36,683 nt of DNA from positions 1-36,683 of IMG/VR virus record IMGVR_UViG_3300046812_000756; one strand, 5' to 3'. Position 1 is the first letter of the stretch, and every line of letters begins with the position of its first letter. The notes under the pieces are model-generated. The model did not search any database and was not told where the DNA came from. It saw nothing but the letters and a program-made list of their open reading frames with translations. This document shows, piece by piece, positions 8,169-16,773 of the stretch. This DNA is from a virus. Made by a program: the position numbers and the translations under genes.

Positions 8169-8605
8169 GCACCCCCCGCACCCAGCACGACCAGTTGCAG
8201 CGGATCCGCCAGCAGATCGAGACGGACACCGAGCTGCGCGCGATGGAGACGCTGTTCAGCCTCGGCCAGCCGGGGAGCCTCCAGCACCGGCGGTTCCGCT
8301 TCGAGCTGCCGAGCAGCAACTACGGCGCCCCGGGCCAGTCGCCCAATGCGGATCTGCAGCTCGACGTGATCGACGACCTCGTGATCGTGGTGGCCCACGA
8401 CGTGGACCCGCACCAGGAGGACGCCTCGTGGCGCCTCGCCTCTGACGACGTCGCCAAGCTGCTGATCGGCCTGATGGCGTCAGACGTGGGCCAGGAGATC
8501 CGCATCCCCGGCGGCGGGTCGACGCCGTCGCTCCGCGGCCAGACGATCGAGCAGCGGATCCGGCTGCAGTACCGGTACTACCTCACGCTCCCGGAGCCGA
8601 CATGA
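8165..8605 (+). CDS. Probable neck/tail-terminator-size protein
   Basis: GTG start overlapping the upstream stop by four bases. The 146-residue protein is alpha/beta, with an Arg/Gln-rich N-terminal helix and beta segments LQLDVIDDLVIVVAHDVD and QRIRLQYRYYLTLPE. Size and position directly before the tail tube gene match tail-terminator or head-closure proteins of siphoviruses. The similarity is positional; no motif defines it. Confidence 0.65.
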   Translation: MSTPRTQHDQLQRIRQQIETDTELRAMETLFSLGQPGSLQHRRFRFELPSSNYGAPGQSPNADLQLDVIDDLVIVVAHDVDPHQEDASWRLASDDVAKLLIGLMASDVGQEIRIPGGGSTPSLRGQTIEQRIRLQYRYYLTLPEPT

Positions 8606-9174
8606 CCGCTGAATCCTGGGCGTTGTTCGAGAACAACGGTTATCTCAACGCCTACGACGGTAGCGGCGCGAGCTTGCTGCGCCTGAAGTACGTCGTCGGC
8701 GACGTCAAGATCAGCGGCCTGATGCGGATCTGCAACACGCCCGTGGACGCGATGATCCGCGGCGGGTTCTTCGGGACGGGCTACGGTGAGGCGACGATCC
8801 CGACGGTCACGCTGTCCGAGCGGCTGATGCAGCTCGCCGCGGCTGCGGCCCCCGGCACGGTGGGAGAGTTCCTCGGCGGCACGGGCGCGTACAGCGGGAA
8901 CTACTCGACGTTCGGCAACGGCTTCCCGTACGCCGTCCACCTGGAATTCATCGCGAAGGGCTCGGCGCTCGGCAAGCCCGACAACACGCTGAAGCTCTGG
9001 CACGTCCAGTTCCCGAGCTTCGAGCTCGCGCAGGGTAGTCCGTGGACGCGATCGTGGACGGGCCGGGTGCTCGGCGTGCCCGGGTTCTGGGCCAGCAGCG
9101 TCGGCGGCGCGGGCACGGTCGCGAGCCTCGACGGCGCGATCTACAGCCGGAGGATCGACCAGGATGGGAACTGA
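8602..9174 (+). CDS. Probable major tail tube protein
   Basis: ATG start in a four-base overlap with the previous stop. The 190-residue protein is beta-rich with many Gly residues and segments such as YVVGDVKISGLMRIC, GGFFGTGYGEATIPTVTLSE and TLKLWHVQFPSFELAQ. A strong beta content, this size, and location immediately upstream of a frameshifting tail chaperone pair support a tail tube role. No alternative tube candidate is present between neck and chaperones. Confidence 0.7.
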   Translation: MTAESWALFENNGYLNAYDGSGASLLRLKYVVGDVKISGLMRICNTPVDAMIRGGFFGTGYGEATIPTVTLSERLMQLAAAAAPGTVGEFLGGTGAYSGNYSTFGNGFPYAVHLEFIAKGSALGKPDNTLKLWHVQFPSFELAQGSPWTRSWTGRVLGVPGFWASSVGGAGTVASLDGAIYSRRIDQDGN

Positions 9175-9661
9175 CCCGAAGCCCGTGCAGACGGCCTGGC
9201 CGATCGGTGGTGGGTACACCACGAAGCTGGCGGCGCCGAAGAAGTTCTCCGACCGGTGGGCGGTGCAGCTCGCGCTGCAGGACACCGCCAACCGGACCGA
9301 TCTGTACGTGTTCGTCTGCGCCGCCGCGATCGCCGTCTGCGATCCGGAGGTCGCAGGCTTCGTCGACGAGGCGGCCCGCTTCGCGCGTCGGGAAGGACTC
9401 GCCGCGTACGGGGCGGTCGTGATCGACTACCTGACCTCCCTCGACCCGCCCGCGACGCCTCAGCAGATCGTCGACGCCGGGCAGGCGGCCGTCGCGCTGT
9501 GCCGGGAGAAGGCCGTCACCCAGGCCGCGATCCAGGAGGCGGCGGATTTTTCGAGTCCCCAGCCGGCCGCTTCGACCTCGAACAACTCGACGTCGAGCGC
9601 GACTGGGGACAGCAGCCTGGTTGGCTGGGTACCCTCGACCCCGCCGACGCCGCCCCGCTGA
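9164..9661 (+). CDS. Tail assembly chaperone, short (unshifted) form
   Basis: Counterpart of lambda gpG, which helps load the tape measure for tube polymerisation. The zero-frame product is 165 residues; the compact part runs to about residue 130 (VDAGQAAVALCREKAVTQAAIQEAADF). The remainder after the slippery site is low-complexity Ser/Thr/Pro, as expected for a tail read only when no shift occurs. The start overlaps the tube gene by 11 bases. It precedes the tape measure by one gene. The call rests on the frameshift architecture and gene order. Confidence 0.75.
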   Translation: MGTDPKPVQTAWPIGGGYTTKLAAPKKFSDRWAVQLALQDTANRTDLYVFVCAAAIAVCDPEVAGFVDEAARFARREGLAAYGAVVIDYLTSLDPPATPQQIVDAGQAAVALCREKAVTQAAIQEAADFSSPQPAASTSNNSTSSATGDSSLVGWVPSTPPTPPR

Positions 9662-9717
9662 TCGCGCGGCACCGCAGGAGGCAGCGTGAGCAGCACGATC
9701 GCCACCGTAAGTCTTGA
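9164..9717 (+). CDS. Tail assembly chaperone, -1 frameshift fusion (G-T type)
   Basis: Ribosomes shifting by -1 at 9547-9551 leave the G-like frame and continue to the TGA at 9715-9717. This adds about 57 residues (GFFESPAGRFDLEQLDVERD then GQQPGWLGTLDPADAAPLIARHRRR). The segment LDPADAAPLIARHR resembles the closing motif of T-extensions in other phages, in which Pro-x-Asp-Gln-Ala is followed by Leu-Leu/Ile and Arg. The shifted reading therefore looks more protein-like than the unshifted tail. The end overlaps the next gene (start 9686). Total about 184 residues. Coordinates are given as a span; the real reading changes frame at about 9550. Confidence 0.78.
9546..9610 (+). promoter_or_regulatory. 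Programmed -1 frameshift site with stimulatory stem
   Basis: The site is GGATTTTTC (T-run 9547-9551). A Phe-tRNA on zero-frame TTT can re-pair perfectly on TTT one base back, and the next -1 codon is TTC. Three bases after the T-run, GTCCCCAG (9555-9562) pairs exactly with CTGGGGAC (9603-9610). Inside that loop TCGACCTCGA (9572-9581) pairs with TCGACGTCGA (9587-9596), nine pairs around one C-C mismatch, closed by ACAAC. A slippery run closely followed by a strong stem is the standard arrangement for ribosomal frameshifting. Confidence 0.8.
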
Positions 9718-10066
9718 CCTGCGCCCGCTCGTGGCCCGCTGGGGCGAGGCCGCACGACAGGCGGCGATCGACCAGCTCCAGTTCGACGCCCTGAAGATCG
9801 TCGCCGACGCCAAGCGCCCGGGGCAGTGGCCGGTGGACACGGGACGGAGTCGCGGCCTGCTGTTCGCGACGGAGCCGTTCGTCAACGGGGACCGCGTCAC
9901 GATCAAGATCCTGGACGCCGCGCCGTACGCCTCGTACATCCACCAGCGCGGCTCGGCGACGCTCGTCTGGGACGCCCTGATCTTGCAACCGCTCCAGGCG
10001 CTCTCGGGCCGGCGGTTCGTCCAAGCGATCGCCGCGCGGATCCGGTCGCTGCAGCGTGCCGCGTGA
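9686..10066 (+). CDS. HK97 gp10-like tail completion protein
   Basis: GTG start five bases after an AGGAGG. The 126-residue protein has an N-terminal helix, then the pattern WPVDTGRSRGLL followed by FVNGDRVTIKILDAAPYASYIHQRG. 'VDTG-x-SR-x-L ... A-x-YA-x-Y-x-x-x-G' is characteristic of the gp10/minor tail family that joins tail and head. Unusually, it lies between the chaperone gene and the tape measure rather than before the tail tube. Confidence 0.75.
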   Translation: MSSTIATVSLDLRPLVARWGEAARQAAIDQLQFDALKIVADAKRPGQWPVDTGRSRGLLFATEPFVNGDRVTIKILDAAPYASYIHQRGSATLVWDALILQPLQALSGRRFVQAIAARIRSLQRAA

Positions 10067-11676
10067 GCGGCGAGGACGCGACCGCAACCGTCGGCGTCAA
10101 CGTCCAGCCGTTCGTCACCGGGATCCAGCAACTCGTCCCGGCCGGACAGGACGCCGCGAACAAGTCCGCCAAGGTGATGTCGGACACGTACTCGGCGGAG
10201 TTCGGCAAGATCGTGCAGGTGGGCGCCGCCGCCGCGCGCCGGGTGGGCGGTGAGTTCGGCAGCCTCGGCACCGACATCAGTCGGGTGATCCGCCCGCTGG
10301 CCTCGATCTCCCCCGAACTCGCGGCGATCGGGGCCTCGGCCGTCGCGGTCGGCGCGGTGGGGATCGCGATCGACAGCATGGCGACCGCGGCGCAGTCGGC
10401 CGCGCAGCAACTCGACAAGCTCGGAGTCGTGTTCGATCCGACGGCCCGAGCCGACATCGATGCGTACACCAAGGCGCAGCAGGATCTGTCGATCGCTCTC
10501 GACAACACGAAGATCACGATGGGATCAGGCTTCGCCGAAGCCCTCGGGATCGTCGACTCCGCGTTCGCGCAGGATCTCAACTACCTGACACGGTTCGTGG
10601 ACAAGATCGGCACCGCCACGCTCGACGTAACGGGGCTCCGCGGCGAGCTCGACAAGCTCGCGAAGGCGGTGGGCGCCGATCCGACCGCCGCGTCGAACCA
10701 GAACGCGTTCACGGCCATGCTCCAGGACCAGATCAAGGCGCAGCCCGCGGTCGACGCGGCGTTCACAGCGCAGATCAACGGCCAGAAGCGGCTGAACGAC
10801 ACCGTTCGCGAGGGGGTCCTCGCCCGCGATCGGCTGGCGCAGGCCGACAACGCCTGGGCGTTGAAGGACATGCTCCAGACCGCCGATGCGGTGGTCGCGC
10901 AGGACAAGTACGTCCAGGCGGCCAAGGACGCCGCTCTCGCGCAGCAGAAGTCCCTGTCGGACGCCGGCCGGTATTGGGACGACTTCACCGCACAGGTCGA
11001 TTCGGACCTTGGCGACCTCAAGACGGCGATCACCGACGTCGACCGCCAGATCGGCCAGTCCCTCGACGAGTGGGAGCGGCAGCGCGCGCAAGCCTTCCTC
11101 GACGTCGCCAACCAGAACGTCAACTCCATCACCTCTGTGACGCAGCTCGAGATCGACTCGATCCAGCAGCGGGTCGACGCCGGGCAGAAGCTGACCGTGG
11201 CACAGGCGGCGCAGGGGAACGCGGCGCTCGATCTGCAAGAGGGCCTCGCGATCGCGCAGGCGGGGATCCAGGCCACGATGGCGGGCCTCGGCACGTACGC
11301 CGAACTCGCGCCGTTCCTGACGCCGCTCGGGGCCGCGGCAGTCGCGACCGCCACGTCCGCCGCAGCCTACGCCGCTGCGGTGGCGGGGATCGTGGCGCAC
11401 GAGCCCGCGCAGTTCCACGCCGGCTCGTCCCCCTACGCCGTCGACCCGCAGGGTGCGGCGGACTCCGCGATCGCAGCGAAGGGCGGATCCGTCGACACGA
11501 GCCACGGCTCGGACTCGGGCGTCGGCCGCGCGGGCCAGGGACCCCAAGCGCCGGGCGGCAAGGGCAACGTGGACCGCACCCGGGGCGGCGGTCAGATCGA
11601 CTTCAGCCCGGAAGCCAGCCGCCTCCTCCGCTGGAAGCACCGCGCGGGCAAGCGCGATCCGAGGGGGCGCCGGTGA
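10063..11676 (+). CDS. Tail tape measure protein
   Basis: Sets tail length and is ejected with DNA. GTG start in a four-base overlap with the gp10-like gene. The 537 residues are largely helical: a DATATVGVNVQPFVTGIQQL opening, a hydrophobic Ala/Gly/Ile segment (about residues 80-115, ASISPELAAIGASAVAVGAV) that could cross a membrane, long helical heptads (about 120-370), and a second Ala-rich hydrophobic region (about 420-460, TPLGAAAVATATSAAAYAAA). The C-terminus is Gly-rich and basic. At about 1.5 angstroms per residue it predicts a short tail, near 80 nm. Confidence 0.85.
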   Translation: MSGEDATATVGVNVQPFVTGIQQLVPAGQDAANKSAKVMSDTYSAEFGKIVQVGAAAARRVGGEFGSLGTDISRVIRPLASISPELAAIGASAVAVGAVGIAIDSMATAAQSAAQQLDKLGVVFDPTARADIDAYTKAQQDLSIALDNTKITMGSGFAEALGIVDSAFAQDLNYLTRFVDKIGTATLDVTGLRGELDKLAKAVGADPTAASNQNAFTAMLQDQIKAQPAVDAAFTAQINGQKRLNDTVREGVLARDRLAQADNAWALKDMLQTADAVVAQDKYVQAAKDAALAQQKSLSDAGRYWDDFTAQVDSDLGDLKTAITDVDRQIGQSLDEWERQRAQAFLDVANQNVNSITSVTQLEIDSIQQRVDAGQKLTVAQAAQGNAALDLQEGLAIAQAGIQATMAGLGTYAELAPFLTPLGAAAVATATSAAAYAAAVAGIVAHEPAQFHAGSSPYAVDPQGAADSAIAAKGGSVDTSHGSDSGVGRAGQGPQAPGGKGNVDRTRGGGQIDFSPEASRLLRWKHRAGKRDPRGRR

Positions 11677-14600
11677 GCGCGCTCTCGCCCCGCTTCACGC
11701 TCGCCCTGCTGTCGCGGGACCTGAGCTCCACCACGCTCGCCGCGGTGGGCGCGGGCACGTTCGACTCCTCCTACACCGAGGACGGCGCCGGGCCCGGGAC
11801 GCCCGAGCCACAGGAGGACGGCTCGACGTGGCGGGTCCAGATCGGGCAGGCGCAGTCGGTGGGCCTGACGGTGGGCACGGCGCGCGGCGGCTACCCCGGC
11901 CTCGACGGCGCGCAGGTGGTGTACCGCCTCGCCTCCGACAGCGCGTCCACCGACTACCGGAGCTGGCAGGACCCGGTCCTGATCACGGGCTGGTCGGCCC
12001 CGACCGGCGGGTGGGCAAGTAACGCCGACTGGGACCAGATCGCCGTCACCGTGATCGCCGAGACCGGGGTCATCGTGATCGTGGCGGTCGACCAGGACGA
12101 GAACGACGCGCAGACGTTCTCGTGGGACCCGCGCACCGACACCTGGACGTCGCTGTACGACTGGGACGCGGGCGCGGCAGACGGGCTCGTGCTTCCCGTG
12201 GGCCTCGCCTACGACGCCGCCCGGGCCCGGCTCCTGCTCTGGTCCGGCTACAACGCCGCGGGGGTGCGCCAGCAGACCGCCTACGAGTCGACCGACGGTG
12301 GCACGACGTGGACGATCTACAGCCGGGGCTTCGCCGAGGGCTTCACCGACGACAGCGGCACGGGCGTCGGCACCTACAGCACGACGGGCAGCTTCTACCC
12401 GGTGATCGGCGATGACCTCGACTGGCTCATGATCGCCAACGAGGACCTCTCCGACCTCACCCTCACGATGACGACGCCGGACGCTGCGAACGGCGTCCAC
12501 CTCGCGAGCAGCGACGCGGGCGTCACCTGGGACCTGATCACGGACCTGTCGGCGGTGGGCCCCGGGCAGCCGCTCAAGAGCCCGGCCGGGTTCGTGTACT
12601 GCAAGGTCGATCTCGCCGACTCGAACCACCTCAAGGCCGTGATCACCGCGAGCGCGCGGGCCCGGTTCAGCACCTCGGTCACGATCAGCAGCGCGCGCAG
12701 CTACTCGGGCTGTTGGGCCTGCGCGGACGCCGACGGGACGCTGTACGTCGTGGGTCGAGGGGCCAGCGGCGCGGCGACGATCGGCAAGCTCCACCTCTTC
12801 CGCAGCCTCGACGGCGGGCTCACCTGGGACGACTACGGCTGGCTGCTCTGGGACTCGGGTAGCTCGAGCCACTACCTCGACCCGCGCGCGCTCGTCGCAG
12901 CTCAGGGGAAGCTGCACCTCGTCTGCACGTCGCAGGGCACCGGGACCCCGAACAGCATCCAGGTGGTGTCGCTCGGCGGGTGGTCGCAGGTTGCGCACGG
13001 GTCGGGCGCCACGAACTACGTGCGCAACCCGACGCACCGCTTCGGCTGGGGCGGCACGGACAGCACCGCCACGAACGGCTACGCGCTCGGGTACCTCCCG
13101 TTCGCGCTGCCGGCCAACGTGGGCTGGACCGGGGTCACGACCACCGGGACCACGTCGCTCGCCGCAGCGACCCCAGCGCTGCTGCTGACGACAACCGCGG
13201 GGCAGGGGGAGCGGTTCTCGGCGCAGTCGAGCAACAACGCGACCTATGCCGCGTGCGACATCGACGTCAAGCTGGACGCGAGCGGCAACGTCACGCTCGC
13301 GACCCTCGGCACCGCAGGGGGCGGCGTCGGGATCCTGATGTCGATGTCCAAGGCCGGCGGCGCGGGCTGGTTCTACGAGCTCGGGATCGACATCGGCACC
13401 GACGGGATCCAGGTCCGGGACGCGATCACGAGCGGCACGCCGACGATCCGGTCGACCGTCGCGCTCGACATGACCTCGCAGTTCACCCGGATCCGCGCCC
13501 ACTTGACGAAGGGCACGGCCACCGTCTGGTACAGTCGCGACTACGGCGTCACCTGGACCCGGCTCTCGAACGGCGTCACGATCACCGACAACGGGACCGG
13601 CGTGGCGTCGGGCGGGGACATCCTGCTCTGGGGCAACGGGACCACCCAGGTGGGGAAATCGTACTGGCGGCTCGTGGGCTTCGCCGCGGCGGCGGACTGG
13701 CAGTACGGCGTCGACGGGATCAACGCGGTGGGGGACAGCCCGGCCAGCGGTCCCCTCGGCCACGCGTTCGGCAAAGCGGTCGCCCCACCCAGCAGCGGCG
13801 GCTACCCGATCCCCGAGGGCACGGCGTCCGGTGCCGATCTGGCGCTGCTGTCGGCGACGGGCGGGCCGACGCACACGGGCGAGATCGTCTCGCTCCCGGT
13901 GGCGCACCAGTACGGGGCCGAGAACATCGACCCGATCGTGAGCCCGAGCCCGCGTCGGACGTGGCGGTCGTTGGCCAACACCGCGGCGGCGTTCGTCTGG
14001 GACCAGGGCGCCAACGAGGAGAAGTCGTTCGGCGGGGCGCTGGCGCTCGTCGTCTCGTCGACCGTCCGGCAGTGGGTGCTCCAGATCGACGACGGCGCCT
14101 CGCCCCCCGTCGGCTGGACGACGCTGGGTACCCTCGACCTCGCGGCGGGCACCGGGCTCACCTTCACCCGCACGGGCCGCACGATCGCACCGGACACCGG
14201 CACCGCCACCCTCTCGCGCCGGTTCGCCGAGAACGAGTTCGCGGGCGGGACGTGGACCTTCGACGACGGGACCTGTTGCAAGATCGCGTCGTCGACCGGC
14301 GGCTTCTGGACGGACTCCACCAGCGTCAAGCAGATGACGATCACGCTGGAAGCCGTGGCGGGCACCGAGCCCTCGTCGGGCAGCGCCGGTATCCTGTGCG
14401 CGCCCGCCGGTGTGCTGGTCGTCTACCCGTCGAGCCAGCTCCGGCGCCGGTACGTCCGGGCCCGCGCCGCGGCGTCGCAGCCCTGCGTCGGAGGCCAGTA
14501 CGAGGCCGGGTGCGTCGCGGTGGGGCGGCTCGTGGCGCTGTCCGACCCCGAGTGGACGTGGTCGGCGACGACCGGGCTCGTGCGCCAGTTCGCCACCTCC

Positions 14601-14981
14601 AGCGATGGCGTCACGACCGCCACCGAGCTCGGCCCGGCGGTACGGACGCTGACCTACACCTGGGGCACGGCCCCGCTCGCGTACGCCCAGACGCTCGCGA
14701 CGGCGCCCGACATGTTCAAGGGCACCGGCGGCGTCGGGATCGGCTCGGCACTCAATGCGCCTGTCGACCTCCCCGGGCTCGTGGCGCAGCTCGAGTCGGG
14801 CGCGATCCCGTGCGTCGTGATCCCGCGCGCCCCGGCGGCAGCGGCGAGCACGACCGACCCGCGGCGGTTCCTCCTCGGGCGCGTCTCCTCCGGGAGCCTG
14901 TCCGTGGGCGCGTCGAGCGGCACGGAGGGCACCAACGAGTTCGCGACAGGGCCGAGCCTGTCTGTGGTCGAGCTCAAGTGA
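11673..14981 (+). CDS. Large tail protein with Asp-box (BNR) repeats
   Basis: GTG start in a four-base overlap with the tape measure gene. The 1102-residue protein has four Asp-box motifs (S-x-D-x-G-x-T-W): STDGGTTW near residue 206, SSDAGVTW near 279, SLDGGLTW near 378, and SRDYGVTW near 621. Asp-boxes mark beta-propellers of the sialidase type, so the N-terminal half probably folds as a propeller that may bind or cleave a surface glycan. A laminin-G-like part follows (about 500-660), then a beta-rich C-terminal half of unknown fold. Its place right after the tape measure is that of a distal-tail or tip protein. Whether it is an enzyme cannot be told; the Arg triad of sialidases was not identified. 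Confidence 0.8.
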   Translation: MSALSPRFTLALLSRDLSSTTLAAVGAGTFDSSYTEDGAGPGTPEPQEDGSTWRVQIGQAQSVGLTVGTARGGYPGLDGAQVVYRLASDSASTDYRSWQDPVLITGWSAPTGGWASNADWDQIAVTVIAETGVIVIVAVDQDENDAQTFSWDPRTDTWTSLYDWDAGAADGLVLPVGLAYDAARARLLLWSGYNAAGVRQQTAYESTDGGTTWTIYSRGFAEGFTDDSGTGVGTYSTTGSFYPVIGDDLDWLMIANEDLSDLTLTMTTPDAANGVHLASSDAGVTWDLITDLSAVGPGQPLKSPAGFVYCKVDLADSNHLKAVITASARARFSTSVTISSARSYSGCWACADADGTLYVVGRGASGAATIGKLHLFRSLDGGLTWDDYGWLLWDSGSSSHYLDPRALVAAQGKLHLVCTSQGTGTPNSIQVVSLGGWSQVAHGSGATNYVRNPTHRFGWGGTDSTATNGYALGYLPFALPANVGWTGVTTTGTTSLAAATPALLLTTTAGQGERFSAQSSNNATYAACDIDVKLDASGNVTLATLGTAGGGVGILMSMSKAGGAGWFYELGIDIGTDGIQVRDAITSGTPTIRSTVALDMTSQFTRIRAHLTKGTATVWYSRDYGVTWTRLSNGVTITDNGTGVASGGDILLWGNGTTQVGKSYWRLVGFAAAADWQYGVDGINAVGDSPASGPLGHAFGKAVAPPSSGGYPIPEGTASGADLALLSATGGPTHTGEIVSLPVAHQYGAENIDPIVSPSPRRTWRSLANTAAAFVWDQGANEEKSFGGALALVVSSTVRQWVLQIDDGASPPVGWTTLGTLDLAAGTGLTFTRTGRTIAPDTGTATLSRRFAENEFAGGTWTFDDGTCCKIASSTGGFWTDSTSVKQMTITLEAVAGTEPSSGSAGILCAPAGVLVVYPSSQLRRRYVRARAAASQPCVGGQYEAGCVAVGRLVALSDPEWTWSATTGLVRQFATSSDGVTTATELGPAVRTLTYTWGTAPLAYAQTLATAPDMFKGTGGVGIGSALNAPVDLPGLVAQLESGAIPCVVIPRAPAAAASTTDPRRFLLGRVSSGSLSVGASSGTEGTNEFATGPSLSVVELK

Positions 14982-16510
14982 CCCCGGCCTACTGGCTGCT
15001 CGAGGTCACGATCGACGGACGGGTGTTCCGCTGGTCGACGACCCGGGTCGTGGTTGAGGGGACGACCTACTTCGCCGGGCTCCAGGATCTCACCACCGAG
15101 GCGGGCGCCGATCAGGTGTCGTTCTCGATCGTCGATCCGTCCGTCGACTGGCCCGCCCTCGCGCCTCAGGCCGACGGTGGATCGGCGGTCCTCCGGCGCT
15201 GGCGGACCGACCAGGCGCTCGACCAGGCGCTCGCGGTGACGTCGGGCGAGCTGCGCGTGGGCTCGTGGGGCGCCCGTGACGACCCCTTCGCCGCTACGAT
15301 CTGGCGGACCGTCGGCACCTCGCTCGGGACCGCGGTGCCCGACACGACCGCCCGGATCGCCGACGACACCTGGCCCGACACCGATCCGGACTCCGTGATC
15401 GGCGACGAAGGGCGCAGCTACCCGGTGATCCTCGGCTACCCGGGCCGGATCGACGAGTCGACGCTGGTGCCCGTAGTGCCGCTGCCGTTGGCGCAGTGGA
15501 ACACGAGTGCCACGCTCACGATCGCGATCGTCGCCGAGGACGGGGCGCAGGCGATCACCTCGATCGCCGTCTACAACGCTGCGACGCTCGCGACGACCAA
15601 CGAGACCGCGTCGGCGGGCACCGACCAACTCGGCCACGACCTGCGGTACTGCGGGTTCCAGGCCGACAGCGCCGCATGGCCGCTCACCGCCGACCAGCCG
15701 CGCGAGCTGTACGCGGCGTACTCGGTCGCCGGTGGCGGGGGGCCGCGGACCGCCTACGACGTGCTCGTGTACGGGCTGCGTCGGTGGGCCCGCGACTCGG
15801 CGGACTGGGCGCGGCTGCCCGAGTCGAAGGCCGGGCTCGAGCGGTTCCTCGTCGACACCTGGATCGACGACCCGCAGTCGGACTGGTGGGCCTGGTACGA
15901 GTCCGCGCTGCTGCCGTTCGTGCCCTTCCAGATCCGCACCTCGGACCGGGGCCGGTACCTCGTCGAGCAGCGCTACGCGAGCGACCCGCGCCGTCGGGTG
16001 CGGTCGATCGACGCCGACCGGGGCGAGGCGGCGATCACGAGTGCTATCCAGCTCTCGGACACCGGCCCGTACAACGAGTTCACGGCGAACTACCGCCCCG
16101 ATCGCGAGGGAGACTGGCTCGGGCGGATCCTGCTCACCGGGCGCTCGGGGGTGGTCTCGGCGCGCGCGCTGGGCGCGGACGTGACGGCGCTCGTCACCAC
16201 CGCCGACCGCTCGGCGCTCTGCTCGCGGTCCGAGGCGCGGTACGGCGCGCGCCCAGCCCCGTCCGTCGACCTCGACTGGTGCTGGGACGAGGGGACGGCC
16301 CGCGCGGTGCTGGCGTGGCAGGCCGAGCGGGACGCGCTGCCTGCCCGGATCGCCACCTACCTCGTCCGCGACGGCGACACGCTGCGCGAGGGGGACGAGG
16401 TGCTCCTGACGGACACCGCGCGGGGGCTGGACGAGGCGGCGGCGATCGTCACCACCCCGCCGACGCTGACGGCGACGGGCACAGCGATCGACTTCCGGAT
16501 CCCGGCATGA
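14978..16510 (+). CDS. Probable tail hub/baseplate protein
   Basis: GTG start in a four-base overlap with the Asp-box gene. The 510-residue protein opens with a beta-barrel-like domain (YWLLEVTIDGRVFRWSTTRV ... DQVSFSIVDPSVDW). This resembles the first domain of phage tail tip proteins that close the tube. A central region with WWAWYESALLPFVPFQIRTSDRGRYLVEQRYASD and a C-terminal beta domain follow. It probably joins tube and fibre. The stop TGA (16508-16510) nearly meets the stop of the minus-strand lipoprotein gene, within a TGACGTCA palindrome. Confidence 0.72.
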   Translation: MTPAYWLLEVTIDGRVFRWSTTRVVVEGTTYFAGLQDLTTEAGADQVSFSIVDPSVDWPALAPQADGGSAVLRRWRTDQALDQALAVTSGELRVGSWGARDDPFAATIWRTVGTSLGTAVPDTTARIADDTWPDTDPDSVIGDEGRSYPVILGYPGRIDESTLVPVVPLPLAQWNTSATLTIAIVAEDGAQAITSIAVYNAATLATTNETASAGTDQLGHDLRYCGFQADSAAWPLTADQPRELYAAYSVAGGGGPRTAYDVLVYGLRRWARDSADWARLPESKAGLERFLVDTWIDDPQSDWWAWYESALLPFVPFQIRTSDRGRYLVEQRYASDPRRRVRSIDADRGEAAITSAIQLSDTGPYNEFTANYRPDREGDWLGRILLTGRSGVVSARALGADVTALVTTADRSALCSRSEARYGARPAPSVDLDWCWDEGTARAVLAWQAERDALPARIATYLVRDGDTLREGDEVLLTDTARGLDEAAAIVTTPPTLTATGTAIDFRIPA

Positions 16511-16512
16511 CG

Positions 16513-16773
16513 TCACGCAGCCCCGGGACACGTCTCCTTGACGACCTCCTGCTCCTTCTCGGCGCAGGCCGTGGGACTGCTGCACGGCCCCGAGCGGATG
16601 TCGAACTCCTTCCCGTTCCAGCCCGCTGCGAAGGTGTACTGCACGAGCCCGTTTGGGATCGTCTCCCAGCACTCCCAGATCGAGCACCCATTACCGACCT
16701 CGACGGGGATGCAGCCCGAGTCGGCTGGGACGCCTTGTTCTGGCTTGCACGCGACCAGCACCAACACCAGCAT
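16513..16773 (-). CDS. Small cysteine-rich lipoprotein, candidate moron
   Basis: Opposite-strand gene inserted between tail genes. The ATG is four bases after a perfect GGAGG. The 86-residue product starts MLVLVLVACKPEQG: a very short hydrophobic stretch with lipobox LVAC, so Cys9 would be lipidated and the rest lie outside the inner membrane. Six further cysteines (21, 30, 35, 64, 70, 82) could form three disulfides. The signal segment is short and lacks an N-terminal Lys/Arg, which lowers certainty of export. The coding strand is less GC-rich than its neighbours, suggesting separate acquisition. Such genes in late operons often protect a lysogen from superinfection or change its surface; that role is inferred. 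Confidence 0.7.
   Translation of the reverse strand: MLVLVLVACKPEQGVPADSGCIPVEVGNGCSIWECWETIPNGLVQYTFAAGWNGKEFDIRSGPCSSPTACAEKEQEVVKETCPGAA

Noticed and set aside
9164-9717. Sequencing error instead of programmed frameshift
   Set aside because: The exact slippery run, the 8-bp stem at correct distance and the gene's position before the tape measure all favour a real frameshift, although an error cannot be excluded without reads.
11592-13907. Long minus-strand frame opposite the Asp-box gene (771 codons)
   Set aside because: Arg/Val/Gly-rich shadow translation; the plus frame has coherent Asp-box motifs and coupled starts.
16508-16515. TGACGTCA palindrome as a regulator site
   Set aside because: It is formed by two convergent stop codons (TGA of the hub gene and TCA of the lipoprotein gene), so chance is the simpler reading.
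14654-16687. Long minus-strand frame opposite the hub gene
   Set aside because: Shadow composition and no start signal; it also crosses the well-supported lipoprotein gene in another frame.
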